A program made the position numbers and the translations under genes. The notes beneath the pieces are model-generated. The model did not search any database. It worked only from the letters and a program-made list of their open reading frames with translations, and was not told where the DNA came from. A stretch of DNA of 64,000 bases, from positions 32,478 through 96,477 of the forward strand of contig NZ_JAUSWN010000015.1 of assembly GCF_030815255.1 (NCBI RefSeq), in the 5' to 3' direction. Below, in pieces: positions 9,147 through 17,071 of the stretch. Positions within the stretch are counted from its first letter, which is position 1; each line of letters opens with the position of its first letter. Origin of the DNA: Hathewaya limosa (GTDB lineage Bacteria; Bacillota; Clostridia; Clostridiales; Clostridiaceae).

Positions 9147-9573
9147 TTTCTAATTTCATAGAATTAATAAATTTTTAAAAATTAAATCACTTATTGTAAA
9201 AAATATTGAAATATTAATTATATAGTATTAATCAAGCAACAGATTTTATATCTTATTTAAGACTAAATTAATAATAAGATAATGTTTAAGATATTATTAT
9301 AGAAAACAGTTATAATTGCGTTTAGAAAATTTAAAATAGTTAATAATAAAGAATGTAGTTTATAACAAAAATTAAAGAAAAATAGCTTAAATTTGATATA
9401 AGAAAAGAAAAAAGGGGATATTTCTAATTGCTTGACACAATTTAAAAAGTAATATACAATAAATACAAATGCTGGTTTAGTATATTCAATTTGCTGCCAA
9501 TTTTTTAAATATAACACCTTTTCTAGCTTTTAAAGTTAATTGCTATTATATGGACAAAAAGGAGGTGTTGTTT
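9147..9573 (+). other. Long leader / intergenic region before rny
   Basis: About 430 bases with no convincing gene; a reverse-strand open frame here is low-complexity and lacks a ribosome site. It holds the rny promoter near 9432-9460 and hence an untranslated leader of roughly 105 bases. Nothing else recognised. Confidence 0.5.
9432..9460 (+). promoter_or_regulatory. rny promoter
   Basis: TTGACA (9432-9437), a 17-base spacer and TACAAT (9455-9460): a strong sigma-A match about 115 bases upstream of the rny start codon. Confidence 0.7.
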
Positions 9574-11130
9574 ATGGAGGGCTCAACAATTTTAATTGTT
9601 ACAGTTGTGTTTGCAGTAATTGCCGTTGTGCTTTTAGGTATATTTGTTTTGATATATACTAGAAAAAATATATCTCAAGCTAATATTGCAAAAGCTGAGG
9701 AAGAAGCTAAAAGAGTAATTGAAGAAGCACAAAAAAATGCAGAGTCAATCAAAAAAGAAGCACTATTAGAAGCAAAAGAGGAAGTGCATAAACTTCGTTC
9801 AGATCTTGAAAAAGAATCAAGAGAAAGAAGAAATGAAATCCAAAGGCTAGAAAGAAGAAATATTCAAAGAGAAGAAATATTAGACAAGAAAAGTGAAGCC
9901 TTAGAAAAGAAAGAAGAAGTTCTTAATAGTAAACAACAAGAAGTAGAAGTGTTGGAGTCAGAGATAAGAAAAACTTACGATGAACAAAGAAATGAGTTAG
10001 AAAAAATATCTAACTTAACTTCTGAAGAAGCTAAAAATATCCTTTTAGATGAAGTTAAGAAAGAAATAACTCATGATTCAGCAATGATGATTAAAGAAGT
10101 AGAAACAAAAGCGAAAGAAGAGGCTGATAAAAAAGCGAGAGAAATTATCACCTGTGCTATTCAAAGATGTGCTGCAGATCATGTTGCAGAATCAACTGTA
10201 AATGTAGTACCACTTCCAAATGACGAAATGAAGGGAAGAATTATAGGAAGAGAAGGAAGAAATATTAGGACTCTGGAAACCTTAACAGGTATAGATCTAA
10301 TAATAGATGATACCCCAGAAGCAGTAATAATTTCTGGATTTGATCCTATAAGAAGAGAAGTTGCTAAAATTGCATTAGAAAAACTAATTATAGATGGACG
10401 TATTCATCCAGCTAGAATAGAAGAAATGGTTGAAAAAGCTAAAAAAGAAGTTGAGAATATTATAAGAGAAGAAGGAGAACAATCAACATTTGAAACAGGT
10501 GTTCATGGTCTTCATTCAGAACTTATAAGATTATTAGGAAGATTAAAATATAGAACAAGTTATGGTCAAAATGTTTTAAAACATTCTATAGAAGTATCTT
10601 ACTTATGTGGTATTATGGCATCAGAGCTAGGATTAGATCCTGCTATTGCAAAAAGAGTAGGTCTTTTGCATGATATAGGAAAAGCTGTAGATCATGAAAT
10701 TGAAGGTCCACACGCACTAATAGGTTCTGAAATTGCTAAGAAGTATCATGAATCACCAGTAGTAGTTAATGCTATAGGAGCTCATCATGGTGATATAGAA
10801 ACTCAATCAGTAGAAGCTATATTAGTTCAAGCAGCAGATGCTATTTCTGCAGCTAGACCTGGTGCAAGAAGAGAGACTTTGGAAGCTTATATTAAACGTC
10901 TTGAAAAATTAGAAGAAATAGCTACATCATATGATGGAGTTGATAAATGTTTTGCAATTCAGGCTGGAAGAGAAATAAGAATAATGGTAAGACCAGAGGA
11001 AATCGATGATGCTTCTGCCATAGAAATGGCTAGAAACATTATCAAGAGGATTGAAAATGAATTAGAATATCCTGGACAAATCAAGGTGAATGTTATTAGA
11101 GAAACAAGAGCAATAGAATATGCAAAATAA
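9574..11130 (+). CDS. rny: Ribonuclease Y
   Basis: Membrane-anchored endoribonuclease that initiates mRNA decay in Firmicutes. The 518 residues comprise an N-terminal transmembrane helix (about 5-27), a long charged coiled coil (about 35-195), a KH RNA-binding domain with GRIIGREGRNIR near 220, and an HD catalytic domain with the metal-binding pair in LLHDIGKAVD near 365 and GAHHGD near 405. The frame is open from 9550, but ATG 9574 follows AGGAGG(TG) and gives the expected membrane-anchor start. Followed by a terminator and spoVS, a Bacillus-like order, though the ymdB gene that separates them in Bacillus is absent. Confidence 0.95.
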   Translation: MEGSTILIVTVVFAVIAVVLLGIFVLIYTRKNISQANIAKAEEEAKRVIEEAQKNAESIKKEALLEAKEEVHKLRSDLEKESRERRNEIQRLERRNIQREEILDKKSEALEKKEEVLNSKQQEVEVLESEIRKTYDEQRNELEKISNLTSEEAKNILLDEVKKEITHDSAMMIKEVETKAKEEADKKAREIITCAIQRCAADHVAESTVNVVPLPNDEMKGRIIGREGRNIRTLETLTGIDLIIDDTPEAVIISGFDPIRREVAKIALEKLIIDGRIHPARIEEMVEKAKKEVENIIREEGEQSTFETGVHGLHSELIRLLGRLKYRTSYGQNVLKHSIEVSYLCGIMASELGLDPAIAKRVGLLHDIGKAVDHEIEGPHALIGSEIAKKYHESPVVVNAIGAHHGDIETQSVEAILVQAADAISAARPGARRETLEAYIKRLEKLEEIATSYDGVDKCFAIQAGREIRIMVRPEEIDDASAIEMARNIIKRIENELEYPGQIKVNVIRETRAIEYAK

Positions 11131-11160
11131 TTTAAAATTGTGAATAAATTTTGAAGTTTT

Positions 11161-11213
11161 AAAAAATCCTTTTAAATACGAGTTAAAAAGACTTATATTT
11201 AAAGGATTTTTTT
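11161..11213 (+). terminator. Terminator after rny
   Basis: AAAAAATCCTTTTAAAT (11161-11177) pairs with ATTTAAAGGATTTTTTT (11197-11213), with one bulged base and a T-tract. Confidence 0.75.
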
Positions 11214-11284
11214 GTTATTTGTAGAAGTATATAAAAGTATATACTAATGTATATTTTATATACAATATTATCAGGAGGTATACT

Positions 11285-11545
11285 ATGGAAGTATTAAAAG
11301 TTTCAGCAAAATCAAATCCTAATTCTGTAGCAGGTGCTTTAGCAGGAGTTGTAAGGGAAAATAAAATTGCAGAAATACAAGCTATAGGGGCAGGAGCAAT
11401 TAATCAAGCAGTTAAAGCTATAGCTATTGCAAGAGGTTTTGTAGCACCAAGTGGAATGGATCTAGTTTGTGTACCTGCGTTTACTGACATCGAGATTAAT
11501 GGCGAAGAAAGAACTGCTATTAAATTTATAGTGCAAGCTAAATAG
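11285..11545 (+). CDS. spoVS: Stage V sporulation protein S
   Basis: Small (86-residue) Alba-fold protein needed for late sporulation steps in Bacillus; possibly nucleic-acid binding. The sequence is strongly typical: it starts MEVLKVSAKSNPNSVAGALA and contains the conserved IGAGAINQAVKAIAIARGF and PAFTDIEINGEERTAIKF. AGGAGGT lies ideally before the ATG. Flanked by terminators on both sides, so it is its own transcription unit. Confidence 0.97.
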   Translation: MEVLKVSAKSNPNSVAGALAGVVRENKIAEIQAIGAGAINQAVKAIAIARGFVAPSGMDLVCVPAFTDIEINGEERTAIKFIVQAK

Positions 11546-11556
11546 AAAAAGCTACT

Positions 11557-11589
11557 AAAAAACATGAAGAAAATTCTTCATGTTTTTTT
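11557..11589 (+). terminator. Terminator after spoVS
   Basis: AAAAAACATGAAGA (11557-11570) pairs with TCTTCATGTTTTTT (11575-11588) around a four-base loop. Confidence 0.85.
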
Positions 11590-11659
11590 GATTTTAGTGT
11601 AATATATAGTGTATTATATATTTTAGGTTTAAAAAGTTTAATGAATAGGTGATTATAGT

Positions 11660-12370
11660 ATGGAAGAAAGATTACAAAAGTATATGGCTTCTTGTGGAGT
11701 TGCATCACGAAGAAAATGTGAAGAATTTATTATAGAAGGAAAAGTAAAAGTAAATGGTAAAGTAGTAAATACTTTAGGTGAAAAAGTAAATGGAGAAAAG
11801 GATGTAGTAGAATTTCAAGGGAAAAGAATTTTTAGAGAAGAAAAAAAAGTATATATAGCTTTAAATAAACCTATTAAGTATGTTACTACAGTAAAAGATG
11901 AAAAAGATAGAAAAACAGTTTTAGATTTAATAAATGTAGAGGAAAGAATTTATCCCATAGGAAGATTAGATTTTATGACTTCAGGATTATTACTTCTTAC
12001 CAATGATGGAGAGGTTTTTAATAAAATAATTCATCCTAGAACAGAAAAAAATAAAACATATGTAGCAAAAATAAAAGGAGTTCCTAGTAAAAGAGAAATA
12101 GAGCATTTTAAAAATGGAGTAGATATAGGTGGATATATAACCGCTAAAAGTGAATTTAAAATCATAAAATCGGAACATACACATGCTATAGTAGAAATAA
12201 AAATACATGAAGGCAAAAACAGACAAATAAGAAAAATGTGTGATAAAATAAATCACCCTGTGGTAGAGTTAAAACGTATTTCAATAGGTAAAATTAAATT
12301 AGGAAATTTGAAAGAAGGTACTTGGAGGTATCTAGAAAAAAATGAAATTGATTATTTAAAAAGTTTATAG
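11660..12370 (+). CDS. rluB: Ribosomal large-subunit pseudouridine synthase RluB/RsuA family
   Basis: Isomerises uridine to pseudouridine in rRNA. The 236-residue protein has an N-terminal S4 RNA-binding domain (RLQKYMASCGVASRRKCEEFI, about 4-60) and the RsuA/RluB catalytic domain with the invariant aspartate in GRLDFMTSGLLLLTNDGE near 105. The KNRQIRKMC motif lies near 195. RluB (23S U2605) is likelier than RsuA by similarity to Firmicute homologues, but the target is not proven by sequence. The next gene starts 15 bases downstream, so the two are probably co-transcribed. Confidence 0.88.
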   Translation: MEERLQKYMASCGVASRRKCEEFIIEGKVKVNGKVVNTLGEKVNGEKDVVEFQGKRIFREEKKVYIALNKPIKYVTTVKDEKDRKTVLDLINVEERIYPIGRLDFMTSGLLLLTNDGEVFNKIIHPRTEKNKTYVAKIKGVPSKREIEHFKNGVDIGGYITAKSEFKIIKSEHTHAIVEIKIHEGKNRQIRKMCDKINHPVVELKRISIGKIKLGNLKEGTWRYLEKNEIDYLKSL

Positions 12371-12385
12371 CAAAGGGGATAAATT

Positions 12386-12931
12386 ATGTTTAAATATGCA
12401 AAAGATATAAGTTTGCTTGCTCAAGATATTATAAAAAAATATGTAGGTGAATTTAATGTGGCAGTAGATTGTACTTTAGGAAATGGACATGATACAGATT
12501 TCCTATCAGAAAATTTTGATAGAGTATATGCCTTTGATATTCAAAAAGAAGCTATTGAAAATTATAAAAATAAAAATGTTAAAAACGTATGCTTAATAAA
12601 TACATCTCATGAAAATTTAAAAGAAAACATAAAAGAAAAAGAAATAGATTGCTTTATGTATAATTTAGGATTTTTGCCAGGAGGAAATAAAGATATTACT
12701 ACTTTGCCAGAGAGTAGTTTTAATAGTTTAAAAGAAGCTATTACTCTACTAAAATCAGGAGGAATTATAACGCTTTGTTTATACATTGGACATGAACAAG
12801 GTAAAAAGGAACAACAAGTATTAGTTCCGTATTTAGAGTCATTGGATAAATCTTTATACGCAGTTGTAATGCATGATTTTATAAATAGAAGTGATTTTGC
12901 ACCGAAGCTATTGGTAATAGAAAAAAAGTAA
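12386..12931 (+). CDS. mnmM: tRNA (mnm5s2U34) methyltransferase-like, YtqB/MnmM family
   Basis: Class I SAM methyltransferase of the former 'putative rRNA methylase' (YtqB) family, whose B. subtilis member methylates nm5s2U34 in tRNA. The 181 residues show SAM motif I as VDCTLGNGHDT, the acidic ribose-binding AFDIQKEAI, and MYNLGFLPGGNK, a signature of this family. Close behind rluB, forming a small RNA-modification operon. The ribosome site AAGGGG is well placed. The fold is certain; the specific tRNA role rests on family assignment. Confidence 0.82.
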   Translation: MFKYAKDISLLAQDIIKKYVGEFNVAVDCTLGNGHDTDFLSENFDRVYAFDIQKEAIENYKNKNVKNVCLINTSHENLKENIKEKEIDCFMYNLGFLPGGNKDITTLPESSFNSLKEAITLLKSGGIITLCLYIGHEQGKKEQQVLVPYLESLDKSLYAVVMHDFINRSDFAPKLLVIEKK

Positions 12932-12971
12932 TATGAATTTTATATTGATAACAAATGCAATTAATGTTAAA

Positions 12972-13025
12972 ATGAAATTAATATTTCGTAAATTTTAAAA
13001 ATGAAATATTTATTGCGAAAATTTA
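12972..13025 (+). repeat. Imperfect direct repeat upstream of the RpiR-type gene
   Basis: Two related ~25-base copies both begin ATGAAAT (12972 and 13001), followed by a TATTTCG or TATTGCG block and AAATTTTA or AAAATTTA, 29 bases apart, just upstream of the regulator start. They could be operator half-sites for autoregulation; no experimental or family motif is claimed. Confidence 0.3.
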
Positions 13026-13041
13026 TGAAGGGGTAGTATAC

Positions 13042-13917
13042 ATGGAAGAAAATAAGGATTTAATGAGGATTATTCAAATTAAATTCCCAAGACTAAGTAA
13101 GGGGCAAAAGTTAATTGCGGAGTACATATTAAAGCACTATGATAAAGCAGCATTTATGACTGCAGCTAAACTTGGGATTAGTGTTGGGGTAAGTGAGTCC
13201 ACTGTAGTTAGATTTGCCAATGAATTAGGATTTAGTGGATATCCTAAACTGCAAAAAGCGTTACAGGAAATGATTAAAAACAAACTAACTACTGTACAGA
13301 GAATTGAGTTATCTAATGATTATATAACTCAAGAAAATGCATTAAAGGGTGTTTTAAAATCTGATATGGAAAATATTAGAGCTACATTAGAAAAAATCAA
13401 TCATAGAACCTTTGATACAGTTGTAGAATCTTTATTTCAAGCTAAAAAAATATATATTATAGGTTTAAGAAGTTCAAGTGCACTTGCAGAATTTTTAGGT
13501 TTTTATTTAAATATAATATTAGATAACGTAAAAGTTGTTAACTATGGTGTAAGTGATATTTTTGAGCAAATTTTAAATATTTCAGAAGATGATTTAGTCA
13601 TAGGAATAGGCTTTCCAAGATATGCTACTAGAACTATAGAAGCTCTAAGTTTTGCTCAAAGTAGAAATGCTAAAGTTGTAGCAATTACAGATAGTTTATT
13701 ATCGCCATTAGCAGCTAAAGCAGATTTAACTTTAATAGCTCAAAGTAATATGGCTTCTTTTGTTGATTCTCTTGTTGCACCACTTAGTGTAATAAATGCC
13801 TTAATTATAGCAGTGGGCTTAAGAGAAAAAGAAACCATTTCTAATACTTTTTCTAAGTTAGAAGATATTTGGCAAGAGTATGGAGTATATTCTCATAAAG
13901 AAAATAAATTAGAATAG
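13042..13917 (+). CDS. MurR/RpiR-family transcriptional regulator with SIS domain
   Basis: Sugar-phosphate-sensing transcription factor. Residues ~10-85 form the RpiR helix-turn-helix (AAKLGISVGVSESTVVRFANELGFSGYPKL is split over the recognition helices), and ~130-265 form a SIS sugar-phosphate-binding domain with GLRSSSALAEF and IGIGFPRYATRT. Length 291 residues, normal for the family. It stands alone with its own terminator, upstream of gdhA. The effector and targets cannot be read from the sequence; the direct repeat before the gene may be an autoregulatory site. Confidence 0.88.
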   Translation: MEENKDLMRIIQIKFPRLSKGQKLIAEYILKHYDKAAFMTAAKLGISVGVSESTVVRFANELGFSGYPKLQKALQEMIKNKLTTVQRIELSNDYITQENALKGVLKSDMENIRATLEKINHRTFDTVVESLFQAKKIYIIGLRSSSALAEFLGFYLNIILDNVKVVNYGVSDIFEQILNISEDDLVIGIGFPRYATRTIEALSFAQSRNAKVVAITDSLLSPLAAKADLTLIAQSNMASFVDSLVAPLSVINALIIAVGLREKETISNTFSKLEDIWQEYGVYSHKENKLE

Positions 13918-13944
13918 TATATTTTATACTATTCTAATTTTATT
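13906..13944 (+). terminator. Terminator overlapping the end of the RpiR-type gene
   Basis: A perfect 16-bp stem, AAATTAGAATAGTATA (13906-13921) with TATACTATTCTAATTT (13925-13940). The left arm includes the last codons and the TAG stop. Confidence 0.8.
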
Positions 13945-14009
13945 AATTAATAAAATTTTAATGCGTTTAGATCTTTTTAACTTAATGGATCTTATAGGAG
14001 GCTCTTAAT

Positions 14010-15377
14010 ATGAAAAAAAATACATTAAATTCTATAGAGTATATTAATAGTGTTTTAGAAAAAGTAAAAAAAAGAAATCATGGAGAAACTGAATTCATTC
14101 AAGCAGTAGAAGAAGTTTTACCAGCCTTAGCGCCCGTTTTAGATAAACATCCAGAATACATTGAAGAAAACCTTTTAGAGAGATTTTGTGAACCAGAAAG
14201 ACAAATTATGTTCAAAGTGCCATGGGTAGATGATGACGGTAATGTTCAAGTAAACAGAGGATTTAGAGTGCAATTTAATGGATGTATTGGTCCATATAAG
14301 GGAGGATTAAGATTTCATCCATCAGTTTATTTAGGAATAATTAAATTTCTAGGATTTGAACAAATTTTAAAAAATTCCTTAACAGGTCTTCCAATTGGTG
14401 GTGGAAAAGGAGGATCAGATTTTGATCCAAGAGGTAAGTCGGATGGAGAAATAAGAAGATTTTGTGAAAGTTTTATGGCGGAATTATATAAACATATAGG
14501 GCCAGATGTAGATGTTCCTGCAGGAGATATAGGAGTAGGTGCGAAAGAAATAGGATATTTATATGGATATTATAGAAGATTAAGAGGGGCTTTCCAAAAT
14601 GGAGTTTTAACAGGAAAAGGTTTATCTTATGGAGGAAGCTTAATAAGACCGGAAGCTACTGGATTTGGAGTAACTTATTTTTGCGAAGAAATGTTACACC
14701 TTAAAGGAGAAGGTATAAAAGGTAAAACAGTAGCAGTATCAGGATATGGAAATGTAGCTTGGGGAGTATGTAAAAAGGTAGCTGAACTTGGAGGAAAAGT
14801 AGTCACTTTATCAGGATCAGATGGATACATATATGATAAAGATGGAGTTATAACTGAAGAAAAAATAAATTATTTACTTGAAATAAGGAGTTCTACTAAG
14901 GGCAAAGTAAAAGATTATGCAGACAAGTTCCGATGTGAATATCATGTAGGACAAAAGCCTTGGGGTGTTAAAGTTGATATAGCTATGCCATGTGCCACTC
15001 AAAATGACATTGATTTAGAACAAGCTAAACAAATAGTTGCAAATGGTGTTAAATTTATCTGTGAAGGGGCTAATATGCCTTGTACAAACGAAGCAATAAA
15101 ATATTTCTTGCAAAATGGGGTAATAGTTGGTCCAGCCAAAGCAGCTAATGCTGGTGGTGTTGCAGTATCTGCACTTGAAATGGCTCAAAATAGTATGAGA
15201 TTAAGTTGGAGTAGTGAAGAGGTAGATGAAAAATTACATGAAATAATGATTAATATTCACAAAAATGCTATGAATGCTGCTAAAGAATATGGATTTGGAT
15301 ATAATTTAGTAGCGGGAGCTAATATAGCTGGTTTCTTAAAAGTAGCAGAGGCAATGTATTCTCAAGGAATTTATTAA
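14010..15377 (+). CDS. gdhA: Glutamate dehydrogenase (hexameric, likely NADP-linked)
   Basis: Reversible reductive amination of 2-oxoglutarate to glutamate. The 455-residue protein is a family I hexameric enzyme: substrate-binding KGGLRFHPSV and the catalytic-region LPIGGGKGGSDFDP, with DVPAGDIGVGAKEIG, then a Rossmann domain with GYGNVAWG near 245. Cofactor preference is not certain from sequence. AGGAGG lies eight bases before the ATG. Monocistronic, with a strong shared terminator facing the convergent eutL-like gene. Confidence 0.95.
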   Translation: MKKNTLNSIEYINSVLEKVKKRNHGETEFIQAVEEVLPALAPVLDKHPEYIEENLLERFCEPERQIMFKVPWVDDDGNVQVNRGFRVQFNGCIGPYKGGLRFHPSVYLGIIKFLGFEQILKNSLTGLPIGGGKGGSDFDPRGKSDGEIRRFCESFMAELYKHIGPDVDVPAGDIGVGAKEIGYLYGYYRRLRGAFQNGVLTGKGLSYGGSLIRPEATGFGVTYFCEEMLHLKGEGIKGKTVAVSGYGNVAWGVCKKVAELGGKVVTLSGSDGYIYDKDGVITEEKINYLLEIRSSTKGKVKDYADKFRCEYHVGQKPWGVKVDIAMPCATQNDIDLEQAKQIVANGVKFICEGANMPCTNEAIKYFLQNGVIVGPAKAANAGGVAVSALEMAQNSMRLSWSSEEVDEKLHEIMINIHKNAMNAAKEYGFGYNLVAGANIAGFLKVAEAMYSQGIY

Positions 15378-15382
15378 TAAGT

Positions 15383-15425
15383 AAAAACGGATATCTTTTA
15401 ATTTTTAAAAGACATCCGTTTTTTT
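15383..15425. terminator. Bidirectional terminator between gdhA and eutL-like gene
   Basis: AAAACGGATATCTTTTA on the left pairs with TTAAAAGACATCCGTTTT on the right; T-runs on both strands make it usable by both convergent genes. Confidence 0.85.
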
Positions 15426-15438
15426 ATTTAATTAAAAT

Positions 15439-16098
15439 CTAAATATCAATAGGAATTTTTGCTATGGTTATAATAGCCTCACTAAAGGATTTACAGGCTG
15501 TAGTGCAACTACTCTCATTTCCGCTAATTAAGGCACCACCAAAGTTAGTTGCTGTAGGTGGTTTCCATAAAACTCTTATTTTTACATCAGCACTTTTTAG
15601 CACTGAATCCAAAGCATACATAGATTCAAGTGGGGGAGCTATTAAAAATGCTATAGATTCGTTTTCAGATATGTTAGTTGCAGTTTTGAAATAAGTACCG
15701 GGTCTAGGAATACAGTGAGCATAATAAGGAATAGAATTTTCTTCATCTGCAAATTGAATTTCTCCACATAAAGAATCCTTCATGTAATTAGAGGCTAAGG
15801 TTAAAGCAGTTTTTACATCTTCTGTAGTACCACCAGATAAGATGCCTATAAATTCGCCTGCAAGTTTTGTTGTGGCATTAGTATGTCCACCATAGGTGGA
15901 TTTTGCATACACTAACTCTACATCTACCATTTTAGTAACTTGGTCTAATGCTGTATAAGCAGGTAAATCTATTTCGGCAGTAATCATGCCAATACTTTTA
16001 TGATCGTGTTTAATGTTAAGTTCCTTTTTTAGGGCAGGACTTACATTAGAGATTATTTTTGCACTTAGTATATTTGAGCAAATTTCAAAGTTGTTCAT
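15439..16098 (-). CDS. eutL: EutL-like bacterial microcompartment shell protein (orphan)
   Basis: Trimeric tandem-BMC shell protein of ethanolamine-type microcompartments. The 219 residues equal the usual EutL length and the whole protein follows the family: IGMITAEIDLPAY, AKSTYGGHTN, PRPGTYFKTA, LIAPPLESMYALD..LKSADV, and a C-terminal PPTATNFGGALISGNESSCTTACKSF (given in part). No other eut or pdu gene is nearby; it faces gdhA. It may therefore supply a shell protein in trans, or have another role. Its upstream region holds two TTGTA-TACAA-type sites. Confidence 0.88.
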   Translation of the reverse strand: MNNFEICSNILSAKIISNVSPALKKELNIKHDHKSIGMITAEIDLPAYTALDQVTKMVDVELVYAKSTYGGHTNATTKLAGEFIGILSGGTTEDVKTALTLASNYMKDSLCGEIQFADEENSIPYYAHCIPRPGTYFKTATNISENESIAFLIAPPLESMYALDSVLKSADVKIRVLWKPPTATNFGGALISGNESSCTTACKSFSEAIITIAKIPIDI

Positions 16099-16177
16099 TT
16101 ATTTTATCTCCTAAGTTAAATTTCTATATAAAATATGCCAATTTATGATTTAAAAATATAAAACTATGCACGATGTG

Positions 16178-16237
16178 ATTTGTACACAATATTAATAAAA
16201 ATCCATATATAGTATAAATATAAATTTGTATACAATA
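16178..16237 (-). promoter_or_regulatory. Two TTGTAyACAA sites upstream of eutL-like gene
   Basis: ATTTGTACACAATA (16178-16191) and ATTTGTATACAATA (16224-16237) differ at one base, are 46 bases apart and have a palindromic TTGTA-TACAA core in the second copy. They lie 80-140 bases upstream of the reverse-strand gene and look like operator sites for an unknown regulator. Confidence 0.4.
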
Positions 16238-16320
16238 TAAATATTATACATAGTTTTAATGTAAAATACACCTTTTTCAAATTTGTAATTAAATTTAGAA
16301 ATTTAAAACTTTAAGAAAGA

Positions 16321-16613
16321 CTAAATCGAGTAGTATACAGAGACTAATAAAAACCTCTTTATCCATTAATAGATTTTTTATTGATTCTTCTAATTTAGCA
16401 TCTAGTTTAGAAGTGCTATCATCTAAAACTAATATTTTAGTTTTTTTACAATTTAAATTTTCATTAATTAAAGTATTAATGGAATCTAAATTATCTTGTG
16501 TTTTACCAAAAGGATGTTATCTTAAGTTGGTTCAAAAGTTTTGGAATATAGTTGTAGAAAAAAATTACACTGCGTATAGCTTCAAGTAATCCCAAACCAG
16601 CTAAAAATATCAT
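16321..16613 (-). pseudogene. Remnant of an ABC-transporter gene
   Basis: Two reverse-strand fragments in different frames. An upstream piece (16613 down to about 16505) reads as a hydrophobic start MIFLAGLGLLEAIRSV ending ITSFW-stop. It is followed, one frame over, by a piece containing KILVLDDSTSKLDAKLEES, which resembles an ABC ATPase Walker B and D-loop, then NLLMDKEVF. The Walker A, LSGGQ and most membrane helices are missing, so if the reading is right, this is an internally deleted, frameshifted exporter gene. Short and decayed; moderate-to-low certainty. Confidence 0.42.
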
Positions 16614-17071
16614 TAGAAAACTTATACATATGTAAAATTAAACTTATATAAAGTAGTGTTTTATAAATTAAGATAATTATTAAAAATTTTATTTAACATT
16701 AAAATAAAGAGATATTAATATAATGTTAATAAAATTATGAATAGGTTGACAATTGAAAAAATGGTAATATAATGATTTGTAACATCATGTTTCTTTTTAT
16801 AGATAAAATTTTATTTAAAAGCATAAAAGAGTTTAATTTTATTCATAGAATGTAATTTTAGAATTATTTGCTATAGTTATAATTCTTTATAAAATTTCAT
16901 AACAATGAATAAGACTTTAATTTTTGAGGTAACATAATAAAATTAACTTAAATGTAAATAAATAAAATATATGTTATAATTAGTAATGAAAAGAATTATA
17001 CTTGATGGGTTATAAAATGATAAGAATTATAATACAGTAAGTCTTATTAATATTATAAAAGAGGTGATTTT
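16614..17071. other. Gene-free AT-rich region
   Basis: About 460 bases between the decayed ABC remnant and the radical SAM gene. I see no open frame with a ribosome site, no stable hairpin and no recognisable RNA; it presumably contains the promoter of the downstream gene. Confidence 0.4.

Noticed and set aside
9263..9517. 84-codon reverse frame in the rny leader region
   Set aside because: Low complexity, no ribosome site, and it overlaps the rny promoter.
15464..15694. Forward frame opposite the eutL-like gene
   Set aside because: Shadow of a full-length conserved reverse-strand protein.
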